Below, piece after piece: positions 14,675 through 23,837 of a stretch of DNA of 32,883 nt (positions are counted from its first letter, which is position 1; each line of letters opens with the position of its first letter). Origin of the DNA: Actinomycetota bacterium (GTDB taxonomy: Bacteria; Actinomycetota; Acidimicrobiia; Acidimicrobiales; Acidimicrobilacustridaceae); assembly GCA_026393455.1 (NCBI GenBank), contig JAPLAE010000006.1, positions 1-32,883 on the forward strand, in the 5' to 3' direction. A program made the translations under genes and the position numbers. The notes under the pieces are model-generated. The model saw only the letters and a list, made by a program, of their open reading frames with translations, did no database searches and was not told the origin of the DNA.

Positions 14675-16780
14675 GTGCCACATCCCACACTTCTCACGCA
14701 GGGCCGCATCGGATCGGTTGAAACTCGCAATCGCATCGTCTTGCCCGCCATGGACCAAAACAGCTGCGAGGACGGGGAAATCACCGATCTCAACGTTGCG
14801 CATTACGAGGCGCGTGCTCGTGGGGGAGTGGGGCTCCTCATCCTTGAAACTTCGGCAGTGGCCTGGCCCATCGGCGCAACCTCGCTTCACCAGCCTGCAC
14901 TCTCCGAAGATCGATTCATCCCAGGGCTGAAGCGCTTAGCTGAAGCGGCACATCGCCATGGTTCGAAAATGTTCGTGCAGATGTGTCATCACGGAAAAAC
15001 TGCCGGCGTTGACGCGATGCAGGATCGTGAGCAACTTGTTCCGTCGGTGCCGTTGCCAGCGGACGAGAACGATCTCAGTTCCGTCACGATGGATGAGTTG
15101 ATGAAGATGGCGGGTCTTACGGGGGGAAAGCGAGCTCAGCAACGTGCTGCCACTATCGAGGATCTCGCGTGGGTCGTTGATCAATTTGCTGATGCCGCCG
15201 AGCGTGTGCAGAAGGCCGGGCTTGATGGCATCGAAGTTCACGCCGCGCATGGGTATCTCATTTCAACATTCCTGTCGCCGCATTACAACCTCCGTGATGA
15301 TGAGTACGGCGGCTCGGTCGAAAACCGCTCGCGATTGCTTGTCGAAGTTGTCGCTGCAATTCGCAAACGATGCGGTTCCGAATTCGGAATCATCGTGCGA
15401 CTTGATGGTCGTGAATACGTAGACGGCGGAATCACCCCGGAGCTTTCCGCTGAATACGCGGTGCTCGCAGAATCCGCGGGAGCCGATGCGATACATGTAA
15501 CGGCGTCTGGGCCTAATTCAATGGGCGTTGGGTTCACGAATGGACCGCTTCCATGGCAACCCGATCAGTATCTGGGTCTCGCTGCAGTGGTTAAGAAGGC
15601 AGTTTCGATTCCGGTCATTGCTGTCGGTCGCATCTTCCCTGATGCAGCAGAAACACATCTGAAAAATGGCGATTGCGATTTTGTTTCGATGGGTCGCCAG
15701 CTATTGGCCGATCCTGATCTTCCAGCGAAGTTGTTATCGGGAACACCTGAACGTGTTCGGACATGCATCAATTGTTTCGTCTGTGTGGCACAGAACTTTT
15801 GGGACGGTGCACCCATCTGCGCCGTTAACGCTGAACTCGGGCATTACGACGAAGGTCCACTTCGTCCGGCGCCTGAACGCCGGAAGGTTGTCGTTGTTGG
15901 CGGTGGTCCCGGAGGGATGGAAGCCGCTCGCGTTGCGGCGGTTCGCGGTCATTCCGTCACGTTGCTAGAGAAATCGCCCCACCTCGGGGGTACCGCGCGG
16001 TTCTCGTCGCTTACAACTCCGATGAACGCTGAACTCGTTCGCTACTTGAGCACCGAAATCTCACTTCTCGATGTCGACATTCGCACCTCGACCCCGGTTA
16101 CCGCCGGATTGCTCCGGGAATTACACGCTGACGTTGTCGTCGTTGCGACAGGGGCCCGCAGAGAACGTCCGGGCATTCCTGGTGCCGGCCTACCTCATGT
16201 GTTCTCCGGAGATGATCTGCGAGGACTCCTCACGGGAGATGACCCAGCAGCGGCCGCCCGGCTGCCGGTTCATCGCCGTCTGATGGTTTCGATTGGTCGA
16301 TCGCTTGGGTTCATGTCGAGCATGGATCGCGTTCGATCAATGTCGAAGCGTTGGATGCCGATCGGCAAGCGAGTCGTTGTTGTCGGTGGGGGTTTGGTCG
16401 GAGTCGAATTAGCCGAATACCTCGCTGAGCGAGGTCGAACTGTCACCGTGCTCGAAGAAGGCGACAAATTGGGTGTCGAAATGGCCCATCCTCGCCGAGC
16501 TCGCGCCTTGTTCGAGGCTCGCAATCATGGTGTTTCATTCATTACCGGAGCGCAACTCGACGGAATCACTGAGAGTGGTGTTTCGTATCACGTCGGAGAC
16601 GAGGCCCACACCGTTCGTTCTGATGCTGTTGTTATCGCTAGTGGCGTGCACGCCGATGAATCGATTGCGGAACAACTTCGCGCCGATGGTTTCGATGTTC
16701 ACGTCGTAGGCGATGCTGCAAGCGTTGGTTATATCGAAGGTGCCGTTCGAACCGGTTACCTCACTGCTCGGTCGATCTGA
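14675..16780 (+). CDS. FMN/4Fe-4S/FAD oxidoreductase (2,4-dienoyl-CoA reductase / TMADH-type)
   Basis: A 701-residue three-domain enzyme. Residues 1-345 form an old-yellow-enzyme barrel with the active-site HAAHGYL (H189, H192) and SPHYNLRDDEYGGSVENRSR. A 4Fe-4S cluster is bound by C364, C367, C370 and C382; the CX2CX2CX11C spacing is closer to trimethylamine dehydrogenase than to FadH. Two Rossmann segments follow, VVVVGGGPGGMEAAR (from 405) and VVVVGGGLVGVELAE (from 567), for FAD and NAD(P). Such enzymes reduce enoyl compounds or oxidise amines. The substrate is uncertain. GTG 14675 has AGGA upstream. The gene stands alone between hairpins. Confidence 0.88.
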   Translation: MPHPTLLTQGRIGSVETRNRIVLPAMDQNSCEDGEITDLNVAHYEARARGGVGLLILETSAVAWPIGATSLHQPALSEDRFIPGLKRLAEAAHRHGSKMFVQMCHHGKTAGVDAMQDREQLVPSVPLPADENDLSSVTMDELMKMAGLTGGKRAQQRAATIEDLAWVVDQFADAAERVQKAGLDGIEVHAAHGYLISTFLSPHYNLRDDEYGGSVENRSRLLVEVVAAIRKRCGSEFGIIVRLDGREYVDGGITPELSAEYAVLAESAGADAIHVTASGPNSMGVGFTNGPLPWQPDQYLGLAAVVKKAVSIPVIAVGRIFPDAAETHLKNGDCDFVSMGRQLLADPDLPAKLLSGTPERVRTCINCFVCVAQNFWDGAPICAVNAELGHYDEGPLRPAPERRKVVVVGGGPGGMEAARVAAVRGHSVTLLEKSPHLGGTARFSSLTTPMNAELVRYLSTEISLLDVDIRTSTPVTAGLLRELHADVVVVATGARRERPGIPGAGLPHVFSGDDLRGLLTGDDPAAAARLPVHRRLMVSIGRSLGFMSSMDRVRSMSKRWMPIGKRVVVVGGGLVGVELAEYLAERGRTVTVLEEGDKLGVEMAHPRRARALFEARNHGVSFITGAQLDGITESGVSYHVGDEAHTVRSDAVVIASGVHADESIAEQLRADGFDVHVVGDAASVGYIEGAVRTGYLTARSI

Positions 16781-16793
16781 ACTCGAACGCGAA

Positions 16794-16819
16794 TCGGGTC
16801 CGGGTTTCCCCAGACCCGA
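16794..16819. terminator. Bidirectional terminator between convergent genes
   Basis: TCGGGTC (16794-16800) pairs with GACCCGA (16813-16819), and the loop itself contains GGG-TTT-CCC (16802-16810). The result is a stacked hairpin in the 75-base space between the plus-strand oxidoreductase and the minus-strand peroxiredoxin. Its position, just past one stop and ahead of the other, fits a shared terminator. Confidence 0.55.
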
Positions 16820-16855
16820 GCGCGAATAGTGCTGTGTTGCTTGAAGAGAGCAGGC

Positions 16856-17338
16856 TTACAGTCGCCCGATTACAGCTGAGCAAGAGCTGACTTCGACACC
16901 ACCGTTTTCATCGACGTCAAGATTGGTGACAACACCGTTTTCGATAATGGCTGCATAGCGCTTTGAGCGCACGCCAAGACCAAAACCGGTTCCGTCCATG
17001 ACTAAGCCCATGGCCTGTGTGAATTCGCCATTGCCATCAGCAAGCATCGTGATTGATTCGCCGACCTGCTGATCTTCGCCCCAAGCACCCATGACGAACG
17101 CGTCATTGACAGAGATGCAAACGATTCGATCGACACCTTTGCCGGTGAGTTCGTTTGCTTGCTGGACGAAACCAGGAAGATGAACTTTCGAGCAGCCCGG
17201 GGTAAATGCTCCGGGAACAGCGAACAGTACGACTTTGCCTGATCCGAGTACATCGGCGGTGTTGACCTTTTCGGGTCCGGCCGCGCCCATGATGAACAGA
17301 TCGATGGCGGGGATTGTGTCTCCAACGTTGATTGTCAT
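16856..17338 (-). CDS. Peroxiredoxin, Prx5 subfamily
   Basis: A 160-residue thiol peroxidase. The active-site segment is VPGAFTPGCS, with peroxidatic C49 and the T46 of the P-x3-T-x2-C motif; the family norm is PGAFTPTCS. Other Prx5 marks are HLPGF, the segment CISVNDAFVMGAWG and the C-terminal NVE-like region. C153 near the C-terminus could act as a resolving Cys. It reduces hydrogen peroxide and organic peroxides, probably with a glutaredoxin or mycothiol system. ATG 17338 gives the family's normal length. A 79-base gap separates it from the membrane gene upstream on the same strand. Confidence 0.93.
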   Translation of the reverse strand: MTINVGDTIPAIDLFIMGAAGPEKVNTADVLGSGKVVLFAVPGAFTPGCSKVHLPGFVQQANELTGKGVDRIVCISVNDAFVMGAWGEDQQVGESITMLADGNGEFTQAMGLVMDGTGFGLGVRSKRYAAIIENGVVTNLDVDENGGVEVSSCSAVIGRL

Positions 17339-17417
17339 GCGGTCACATTACGGTTTCGACGAGGGGCCGTGCCGGTTCGGGTGCGGATTCGAGGGGACGA
17401 TTCCTCTGCCTCGTCGA

Positions 17418-17915
17418 TTAGCCGAAGAGATTCGAACTGGCATCGGCGGTCGCAAGCACCGCTACATACACAAAGACGGTCGTTTGGGCGAGGCAGAGCA
17501 GGCCAAGAAGTTGGGTGGCGTCGCCATCCCGTTCGGTCGAGGGGCTCCAGAGTTTCCGCACGACCACCGTCGCGAGGGCCACTGCTGCGATAGCGGTGAC
17601 CATGATCGACCAACCAACGGGGAACTGCAGCTTCCAGCCGATCAGCGCTGCGACGCTCACTGCGCCAGGGACGAGAGCGAAAAGACGTTCCTTTATCGTT
17701 GGCCCGAAGACCGCTTGTCGAATGAACTCAACGAAGCCTGCGCCGCCGATTGAAAACACCATCACCTGCACGATTGCATCAGTAGCGGATTGAGTCGCGA
17801 TTTGATTGAACGCAAGAACATCGCCGAGCACCAAGAACGCGAGTGTGAGCGTGATCATGGCAATTTGAGCGATGGCACCTGCCGCACGGCGCGGTCGTGT
17901 GAGTTCGGAAGTCAT
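17418..17915 (-). CDS. Small multi-pass membrane protein overlapping gatD
   Basis: A 165-residue hydrophobic protein that I do not recognise. Four or five membrane helices are likely (about residues 13-36, 48-66, 82-100, 105-123 and 142-160), with an arginine-rich N-terminus (TRPRRAAG) and a charged loop near residue 130 (SPSTERDGD). ATG 17915 overlaps the gatD stop in an ATGA arrangement, so it should be translationally coupled to the murT-gatD pair. GTG or longer starts are possible but would lie inside gatD. Its position suggests a role in lipid II or cell-wall metabolism, but this is inference only. Confidence 0.7.
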   Translation of the reverse strand: MTSELTRPRRAAGAIAQIAMITLTLAFLVLGDVLAFNQIATQSATDAIVQVMVFSIGGAGFVEFIRQAVFGPTIKERLFALVPGAVSVAALIGWKLQFPVGWSIMVTAIAAVALATVVVRKLWSPSTERDGDATQLLGLLCLAQTTVFVYVAVLATADASSNLFG

Positions 17916-18718
17916 GAGCGTCGCAGGATGTCGCGCCACGAACGTCGAGGCGCGAGCTCATGATCGCGAGCGGCTTGAATCCGTTCAGTGCGTAATGACT
18001 CGATGTCAGCGTCATCAAGTGGAGTAATCGCTGAAGCACCGACGATCCAACCCAAAAGCGCATCGGCCAGTAACGGGTTGCGAGCGAGAGCGGGACCGTG
18101 CAGGTAGGTGCCTACGACTTTTCCCGTGACGACACCCTCTGTTCCGTCGCCGTTACCTTCTCCGACTTCAATCGAAGCAAGTGTTTGAGAGCGACTGCCG
18201 GGAATTGTCCGACCAGCGTGATTTTCGAATCCTGTGAGTGGACCGAGTTCGATGATCCCTTCGGGTGTTGCGAGTTGCGCTCTCGTCGTAAGCAGTTCAC
18301 CAACGGCCCGAGGTCGATCGACGCGGAGAGTTTCGCAATCAAGAAGTCCTAGTCCGGTGCGACTCGTTCCATTGGCATCAGGGAACCGATGTCCAAGAAT
18401 CTGCATCCCAGCGCAAATGGCGAGAACGACTGCGCCGTTGTCCACGGCGCGATGTAGGCCTTGGCTTTGTTCAAGTTCCCGAGTCGCTTGAACCTGCGGC
18501 CCATCTTCGCCACCGCCAACAAGGTACAAATCTGCGGAATCGGGAACTGGCTCGCCCGCATCGACGGTGATGTGTTCAACAGCGATTCCGCGCCATTCGA
18601 GGCGACGAGACAACACGAGTGCGTTGCCTCCGTCGCCGTACGTTCCGAGGAGGTCGGGGTAGAGCGAAACGATCCGGACCGCGGAGACAGTCGGCCGAGT
18701 CGTGGGGAGTGACGTCAC
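17912..18718 (-). CDS. gatD: Lipid II isoglutaminyl synthase, glutaminase subunit GatD
   Basis: A 268-residue class-I (CobB/CobQ-type) glutamine amidotransferase. The nucleophile is C102 in LAICAGMQILG, and the catalytic His is H207 in GTYLHGPALARNP. The N-terminal VSLYPDLLGTYGDGGNALVL is the GatD-specific opening. GatD hydrolyses glutamine and passes ammonia to MurT, which amidates the D-glutamate of the peptidoglycan stem peptide. The GTG start overlaps the murT stop in a GTGA arrangement, so the two subunits are made together. The length is slightly above the usual 240-250 aa because of a 12-residue N-terminal extension. Confidence 0.92.
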   Translation of the reverse strand: MTSLPTTRPTVSAVRIVSLYPDLLGTYGDGGNALVLSRRLEWRGIAVEHITVDAGEPVPDSADLYLVGGGEDGPQVQATRELEQSQGLHRAVDNGAVVLAICAGMQILGHRFPDANGTSRTGLGLLDCETLRVDRPRAVGELLTTRAQLATPEGIIELGPLTGFENHAGRTIPGSRSQTLASIEVGEGNGDGTEGVVTGKVVGTYLHGPALARNPLLADALLGWIVGASAITPLDDADIESLRTERIQAARDHELAPRRSWRDILRRS

Positions 18719-20007
18719 AGAACACCGCCCACGTGCTCAAGGTGGTCTTGGAAAGCGGTGTAATTCGAAGCAACATCGATTGGCATCGTCGGGTCGTAGC
18801 TTGGGGATTGGCGAACTAATTCAATGGCTGATTCAAGATCGTCGGCGACGATGTGATTGATGTTGCCGTAACGGAATCGAACAGCAAGGTCATGGCGTCG
18901 TTCGCCGATCGCGACGACAAAGCGTTGGCCAATGCGCTCGTAGGCGACATCCCAAAGCCACGATGGGTCATGACCATCGGCGATTCGGGCATTGATGGCG
19001 ATGACGAGAGGCGTCGATGGCCCTTCAAGCAGTTCGAGCGCCTCGTGCCAGCCCGCGGGGTTTTTGGCCAAGAGGAGCCGGATGCGCGTGTTACCAAGTT
19101 GGGCCACCCGGTATCGACCCGCAACTTCGCGAACGTCGTCGAGACCATCGAATGCTTGGTCGAGATCAGCCCCCATCGCCGACGCGGCGGCGAGTGCGAA
19201 CGCAGCATTGACACGGTTGACGCGACCAGGAAGCGCGAGTTCTCCGGTGATCGTTTTGCCGTCGATGGCAATGACACCATCGGTGATCGCCACGTCGACC
19301 AAAGGGCGTTGAAGGTCACAGCGGGAGCAGGCCCAACCCGCGTCTGTGAAATCAATGCGGCCTGAGCACGCAGGGCAACCGGCGGCGTCGGCAGTCCATT
19401 CTTGACCAGTGCCAACCCAAACGATGTTCGGAGCTACGAGCGCTGCCCAAGCCACGAGAGGATCATCAGCATTTGCTACGAGGGTACGCGGCGGAGTTGT
19501 TGCAAGAGCGACTCGCCACTGCTCTGCAAGTTTGCGGACTTCTTGCGTTCGATCAAGTTGATCGCGGCTGAGATTGAGGAGCACAACCGTATTCGCTTGG
19601 GTGGCACGCAGCACTGAATCGACCCAACGTTCATCGACTTCAAGAACGGCTGTATCAGTTGCGTTGGCGGCGGCAAGAGCCGCAACGATCCCTGGAGTCA
19701 TATTCGCGCCTAACCAATTGGACACAATTGGCCGGCTGGTTGCGAGTGCGCTTGAGAGAAGCTTTGTCGTTGTCGTTTTTCCATTGGTTGCACTCACAAT
19801 GACGACATTGCGAGATGCGGTGAGTTCCGACAAGAGGTTCTTGTCAATGAGCAATGACACGCGTCCGCCAATAACTGAGCCAGTCCCGAAGCGCACGACA
19901 CGCGAGCCCCAAGCCACAAGGCGACCGGCAGCAACGGCGAGACGTGCACGGGGTCGCAGCGTTGTGGTTTGGCCTGGTTTAGAAGCGGGGGTGGTAGCAG
20001 CAGTCAC
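18715..20007 (-). CDS. murT: Lipid II isoglutaminyl synthase, ligase subunit MurT
   Basis: A 430-residue Mur-ligase homologue. It has the ATP loop SATNGKTTTTK (72-82) and central-domain ligands (EVDER, NLSRDQLDR). A four-cysteine zinc ribbon specific to MurT (C211, C214, C227, C230) is inserted in the middle domain. The C-terminal DUF1727 domain has the conserved DPSWLWDV segment that faces GatD. With GatD it converts D-Glu to D-isoGln in lipid II, using ATP and glutamine-derived ammonia. GTG 20007 is the start, and the upstream purine content is modest. A gene for a GT-C-like membrane protein ends 59 bases upstream on the same strand. Confidence 0.94.
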   Translation of the reverse strand: MTAATTPASKPGQTTTLRPRARLAVAAGRLVAWGSRVVRFGTGSVIGGRVSLLIDKNLLSELTASRNVVIVSATNGKTTTTKLLSSALATSRPIVSNWLGANMTPGIVAALAAANATDTAVLEVDERWVDSVLRATQANTVVLLNLSRDQLDRTQEVRKLAEQWRVALATTPPRTLVANADDPLVAWAALVAPNIVWVGTGQEWTADAAGCPACSGRIDFTDAGWACSRCDLQRPLVDVAITDGVIAIDGKTITGELALPGRVNRVNAAFALAAASAMGADLDQAFDGLDDVREVAGRYRVAQLGNTRIRLLLAKNPAGWHEALELLEGPSTPLVIAINARIADGHDPSWLWDVAYERIGQRFVVAIGERRHDLAVRFRYGNINHIVADDLESAIELVRQSPSYDPTMPIDVASNYTAFQDHLEHVGGVL

Positions 20008-20066
20008 AACGAGATGATGCTAGTTCCGAGAGCGGCGTCGGCTCCGGAGCGAAAAATGACGCTGGT

Positions 20067-21899
20067 TCAGCGAGGTGGACCGTTTGAGATGAAGACCGAA
20101 ACGACCTCGCCGTCTAGAAGCAGCTTCATGTATCGCTTGAAGTCTGCTGATTGTGTCGTGCTCGACAATTCAGTGGTCACCCACTGACGAAGAATTTCTT
20201 CGCGAGCAAGAGCTTCGTCAGCCGGCGAGTTGAAGGACTGGTCAAAGATTCCTGTGTGCCTGATGACAATTGCATCGAATTCGGCTCGTTGGTCAGGCGT
20301 CAACGGGTCATAAGTGAAAATTTCTCGGTAGTACGGATCGGCCGCAAATATCAGTCGCGTTGATCCAGTGAGAAAGAGAAGCTCCGTTGCGGCGTCGGAT
20401 CGCTCGATTGTTCGTTTGTCACCGTAGATGTACGCCCAACTGGGACTGCGACGAACTTCAATGCCGGCTTCTTCAGCGCGAGCGAGGAGGTCGAGTCCTG
20501 CTGAACCATCAAGGCCATAACCGTCGGCCAGATAGATGGGCCCTGGAGCGTTCTTTATGGCGGCAAGGGTAGGCGGCGTGAGGGCAGCGATCGCTTTCGT
20601 CCAACTATTGGAGAGGCGAAGCGGCGTGAGGTTGACTCCGCGCACGAGTGTGGCGAGCAGCACGCAAATTGTGGCGACGACAACAAGATTTGATGCGTGA
20701 CGGCGACCAAAGGATGTACGCGCAATCTGGCGAAGTGCAACGGCAGCGACTGCAAGCCATGTGAATGCAGCGATGGCCCACATCCAGCGCAGTAGATAGG
20801 GCGCTGGTGCGCCAACGATTCGAGACGCTGCAATCGTTCCGGTGATGACAAGTGCACCAGCTACTCCGCAGAGGGCAAGTTCACTTCGCCAACGTTGGCG
20901 CCATGCCCACCAAGACGCGACGCAAAGAGCAAGAAGGGCCCATGGAATAGCCCAACCAGAGGTGTTGATTGCCGAAGTGGCAAATGATGGTTCTGCTCCA
21001 CGCACCCAGTTCCCGGGAATCGAAAGGAATCGAAAAGTGATGCGGATCGCACTAGCGATACCAGTTGTTGCGAGGGGAGGGTTGCGGAGGAATTGAGAAA
21101 TCAACCGAAGATTCCCAGGCGAATGTGTGAGCTGCTCGATAATTGGTGGGATCCAACAAACCACTGCAACCGCAAGTGCCATAAGCGCAGTGCGGCGGTT
21201 GTGTCGGAGCTCGTTGCCGCGGATCGATCGAACCACAAGCGCCACTGCGCCGATGCCGACGAGTATTGCTATGGGAAGCGCGCTCCCGATATGACACTGG
21301 ATGGCAAATGATCCGAAAAGCACGAGCGAAATGGCGGCAACTCGGTCGCCGAATATGACTCGCCAACAAGCGACTGCCGCTGCGAATACCGAAAGAATGA
21401 CAAACGTTGGATTCCAAGGATCGGCGAGACCCGCTGGATTCATTCCAAGGCAAAGCAACGTGATGAAAAATCCGACAAGAACGAAGGCCCGTGTTCCCGC
21501 GCGCGCTGCTATCCAAAGTGTCGACGCAATAACGCCAAGGTTGATGATGAGTGCGCCAATGAGCAATCCGATTGGCGAAGATCCCGAGAGTCGATAGGGG
21601 AGTGCAAGCGCGTAGAACAACAGTGGTCCGGGATGGTTCCACTGATAGCGCGAGTACACGCCGACTATGGGCGTCTCTGAGCCACCTACGTCAGCAACTC
21701 GTAATTGGAGCGTTCGGTAGTCGCCGATAGGTAGCCAGTCAGAGGTCAGGAGGCGAAAAAGGAGCCACCCGATGATGATCGCGAGCAATGCGACAACGGC
21801 GTAGACCAAATGGCGATCGACGGGCGGCTGCGGGCCGTCATCAATGACAATCGTCGACGGTTCATCAGCAGTTTTGGTGGCTGATAGCGATCCCGTCAC
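20067..21899 (-). CDS. Large polytopic membrane protein, GT-C glycosyltransferase-like
   Basis: A 610-residue membrane protein with about twelve hydrophobic helices (first near residues 32-52) and a soluble C-terminal domain of about 150 residues. The first outer loop reads GDYRTLQLRV and then YQWNHPGPLLFYALALPYRL. It occupies the place of the acidic, substrate-binding loop in GT-C enzymes, so a polyprenyl-phosphate sugar transferase is likely. I do not recognise the exact family. GTG 21899 is chosen tentatively: it has no clear ribosome binding site, and an upstream TTG at 21989 would add 30 residues. It may share a transcript with murT and gatD. Confidence 0.65.
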   Translation of the reverse strand: MTGSLSATKTADEPSTIVIDDGPQPPVDRHLVYAVVALLAIIIGWLLFRLLTSDWLPIGDYRTLQLRVADVGGSETPIVGVYSRYQWNHPGPLLFYALALPYRLSGSSPIGLLIGALIINLGVIASTLWIAARAGTRAFVLVGFFITLLCLGMNPAGLADPWNPTFVILSVFAAAVACWRVIFGDRVAAISLVLFGSFAIQCHIGSALPIAILVGIGAVALVVRSIRGNELRHNRRTALMALAVAVVCWIPPIIEQLTHSPGNLRLISQFLRNPPLATTGIASAIRITFRFLSIPGNWVRGAEPSFATSAINTSGWAIPWALLALCVASWWAWRQRWRSELALCGVAGALVITGTIAASRIVGAPAPYLLRWMWAIAAFTWLAVAAVALRQIARTSFGRRHASNLVVVATICVLLATLVRGVNLTPLRLSNSWTKAIAALTPPTLAAIKNAPGPIYLADGYGLDGSAGLDLLARAEEAGIEVRRSPSWAYIYGDKRTIERSDAATELLFLTGSTRLIFAADPYYREIFTYDPLTPDQRAEFDAIVIRHTGIFDQSFNSPADEALAREEILRQWVTTELSSTTQSADFKRYMKLLLDGEVVSVFISNGPPR

Positions 21900-22083
21900 G
21901 ACGTGGATACTACGACGGCGTTCTTCGGTCGGGAGGGCGGATGGTGTCTTGTTGCGCAAGAGGCATTCGATGGCCTGTGTTCGGCGCAAGTGGTGCTCGG
22001 TGACGCGTTGTGGCAGAGAAGCGGTCCGTCTGAGCGTTGGAGACAGGTACCGTTATCAGGCACGTCTCGATTGGGGAGCACAC

Positions 22084-22854
22084 GTGGACGATTTTGTAGG
22101 TCGAAGCGGAACAGCGGTGGTGACGGGTGGAAGCGGTGGAATCGGCGCGGCGATCGTGCGCATGCTGGCCGAACGCGGCAGTGATGTGCTTTTTACCTAT
22201 CGAGCAAATCGCGATGCGGCCGATGCGGTCATTGCCGACCTTTCGTCCCTTGATGTTCGAGTTGTGGCGATGCCCGCTGATCTTGTTGACGAGTCGGTTG
22301 CTGCATCGGTGATTAACGCTGCGGTCGCAGAGTTTGGTGGCATCCACACGCTCGTGCATGCAGCGGGCCCGCACGTCACGCAGATTCACCTGAGTCGAGT
22401 TGCACCTTCGGCCTATCGAGCTCAGATCGAAGGCGAGGCGATTGCCTTCTTCAACGTTGTGCAGCCTGCGCTTGAACAGTTGCGAAAAGTGGGAGGCAGC
22501 ATCGTGGCGGTAACGACTGCAGCGACGCGTCGCTACCCAGTTCGTGATGGCTTGTCATCTGGAACAAAGGGCGCAGTTGAAGCTGTGGTTCGGGCACTCG
22601 CAGCTGAAGAAGGACGTTTCGGTGTGCGCGCGAATTGCGTTGGGCCAGGAATGCTCACTGACGGGATGGCAGCACGGCTCATGGCCTCGGGTGACCTTGA
22701 CGACGCTGCGCTTGAGGTGACGATGCGCAACATTCCGTTGCGGAAGTTCGGTGATGCTGTCGATATCGCCGAGGCCGTTTGTTTCCTCGCGTCCGACCGA
22801 GCCGATTTCATTACTGGCCAGATGCTCGATATCGATGGCGGCTACGGCATCTAG
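22084..22854 (+). CDS. SDR-fold protein lacking the catalytic tyrosine
   Basis: A 256-residue SDR-fold protein. The cofactor loop TGGSGGIG (14-21) and the C-terminal ITGQMLDIDGGYGI are intact, and TYR-A-NRDAA after strand 2 suggests NADP. The active site is altered. The usual Y-x3-K reads S158-S-G-T-K162, so Tyr is replaced by Ser, and the catalytic Ser region reads VTTAAT. The first part resembles FabG- and FabI-like enzymes, but tyrosine-dependent proton transfer would be lost. GTG 22084 has GGGGAG 4-10 bases upstream and fits the family start. It may be a divergent reductase or a non-enzymatic binder. It converges on the DUF2236 gene. Confidence 0.8.
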   Translation: MDDFVGRSGTAVVTGGSGGIGAAIVRMLAERGSDVLFTYRANRDAADAVIADLSSLDVRVVAMPADLVDESVAASVINAAVAEFGGIHTLVHAAGPHVTQIHLSRVAPSAYRAQIEGEAIAFFNVVQPALEQLRKVGGSIVAVTTAATRRYPVRDGLSSGTKGAVEAVVRALAAEEGRFGVRANCVGPGMLTDGMAARLMASGDLDDAALEVTMRNIPLRKFGDAVDIAEAVCFLASDRADFITGQMLDIDGGYGI

Positions 22855-22869
22855 AGGACGATGTTGACG

Positions 22870-23787
22870 TCAGGCTGCGTCGGCCTCGATGACACCTTCG
22901 ATAGCCCAAGTAAGAGTGCGGATCAGTGCCCGTGCTGCGGGTTGAACGATCAGCGGATCAAGGGCTGGGACCAACGGCAGTTTGAGGTCTTCACGCATCC
23001 ACGTCGGGAGCATGCCCACAGCGGCGGGCGCAATCACGCCGTACGCGGTGCGGGCCGGAAGCGGAAGGGGGGCGAGCATGAGCCAACGAGCAGCGTCGCG
23101 AGCCTGCTGGCCAGCCTCGAGTTCGGGACGAATCTTTTGCATCCATTGGTCGAGTTCGGCGACAGAATGCGCAGACTCATCGCCCCCGAGTCGGTCATTG
23201 ATGATTGCCATTTCATCGACGTACTGATCGGCTTCAGCGGAAGTCAGAGTTGTTGCTCCGTAGCGTTGATACGAGCGAAGGAATGAATCGACCTCTGCAT
23301 GGTGGACCCATGAAAGAAGGTGAGGGTCGTTGGCGGAGTACTCGCGACCATCAGGGGCGAGGCCGACCACTCGTTGGTGCACTCGCGTCACTATTTCAAA
23401 TGCCGCGTTCGCTTGTTCAGTTGTGCCGAATGTGGTGGCAGCGACAAATTGGCTTGTTGCGCTGAGGCGGTCGAGGGGATGGCGTCGGTAATCGGAATGT
23501 TCGGCGACACCGGCCATCGCGAGTGGGTGCATCAATTGCACGAGGAGGGCGCGTAATCCGCCGATGAGCATCGAACCATCGGAATGGACTCGCCACGTAA
23601 CGCTGTCGGGTCCGAAAAGACCAGGGTCGCCTTCGAAGGGTTTGGTGAGATCTCGCACCGGAGGGTTGTCTCCGGAGATCAGGGTGCGGAGTTCTCGACC
23701 CAGCCGCAAACGGACATCGCCAAGTGCCGAACCGATCGCTTCAGCGATGGCAGTTAGCCCCGGAGGCAGATTTGGCTCGTTGGTCAT
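22870..23787 (-). CDS. DUF2236 / MpaB-like oxygenase family protein
   Basis: A 305-residue helical protein of the DUF2236 group, which includes the rubber oxygenase Lcp and the fungal MpaB-like oxygenases. Conserved segments are the start FGPDSVTWRVHSD, LLVQLMHPLAMAGVAEHSDYR and LLSWVHHAEVDSFLRSYQRYG. These supply the histidines thought to hold heme or act nearby. ATG 23787 (MTNEPNLPP) starts the conserved protein. The frame stays open far upstream through the riboswitch region, which is fortuitous. It is divergent from the cobalamin operon. Substrate and cofactor here are unknown. Confidence 0.83.
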   Translation of the reverse strand: MTNEPNLPPGLTAIAEAIGSALGDVRLRLGRELRTLISGDNPPVRDLTKPFEGDPGLFGPDSVTWRVHSDGSMLIGGLRALLVQLMHPLAMAGVAEHSDYRRHPLDRLSATSQFVAATTFGTTEQANAAFEIVTRVHQRVVGLAPDGREYSANDPHLLSWVHHAEVDSFLRSYQRYGATTLTSAEADQYVDEMAIINDRLGGDESAHSVAELDQWMQKIRPELEAGQQARDAARWLMLAPLPLPARTAYGVIAPAAVGMLPTWMREDLKLPLVPALDPLIVQPAARALIRTLTWAIEGVIEADAA

Positions 23788-23837
23788 GAATTGAGGATAG
23801 GACTCGTGGGCGCGAAACCGCCGGTCGGGCGGGTATC

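Noticed and set aside
21900-21989. 30-residue N-terminal extension of the GT-C-like protein from TTG 21989
   Set aside because: No ribosome binding site, polar sequence unlike a membrane protein start, and it reaches into the divergent gene's promoter region.
21903-22184. Possible 93-codon gene upstream of the SDR
   Set aside because: No recognisable domain or ribosome binding site, and its second half overlaps the SDR in another frame.
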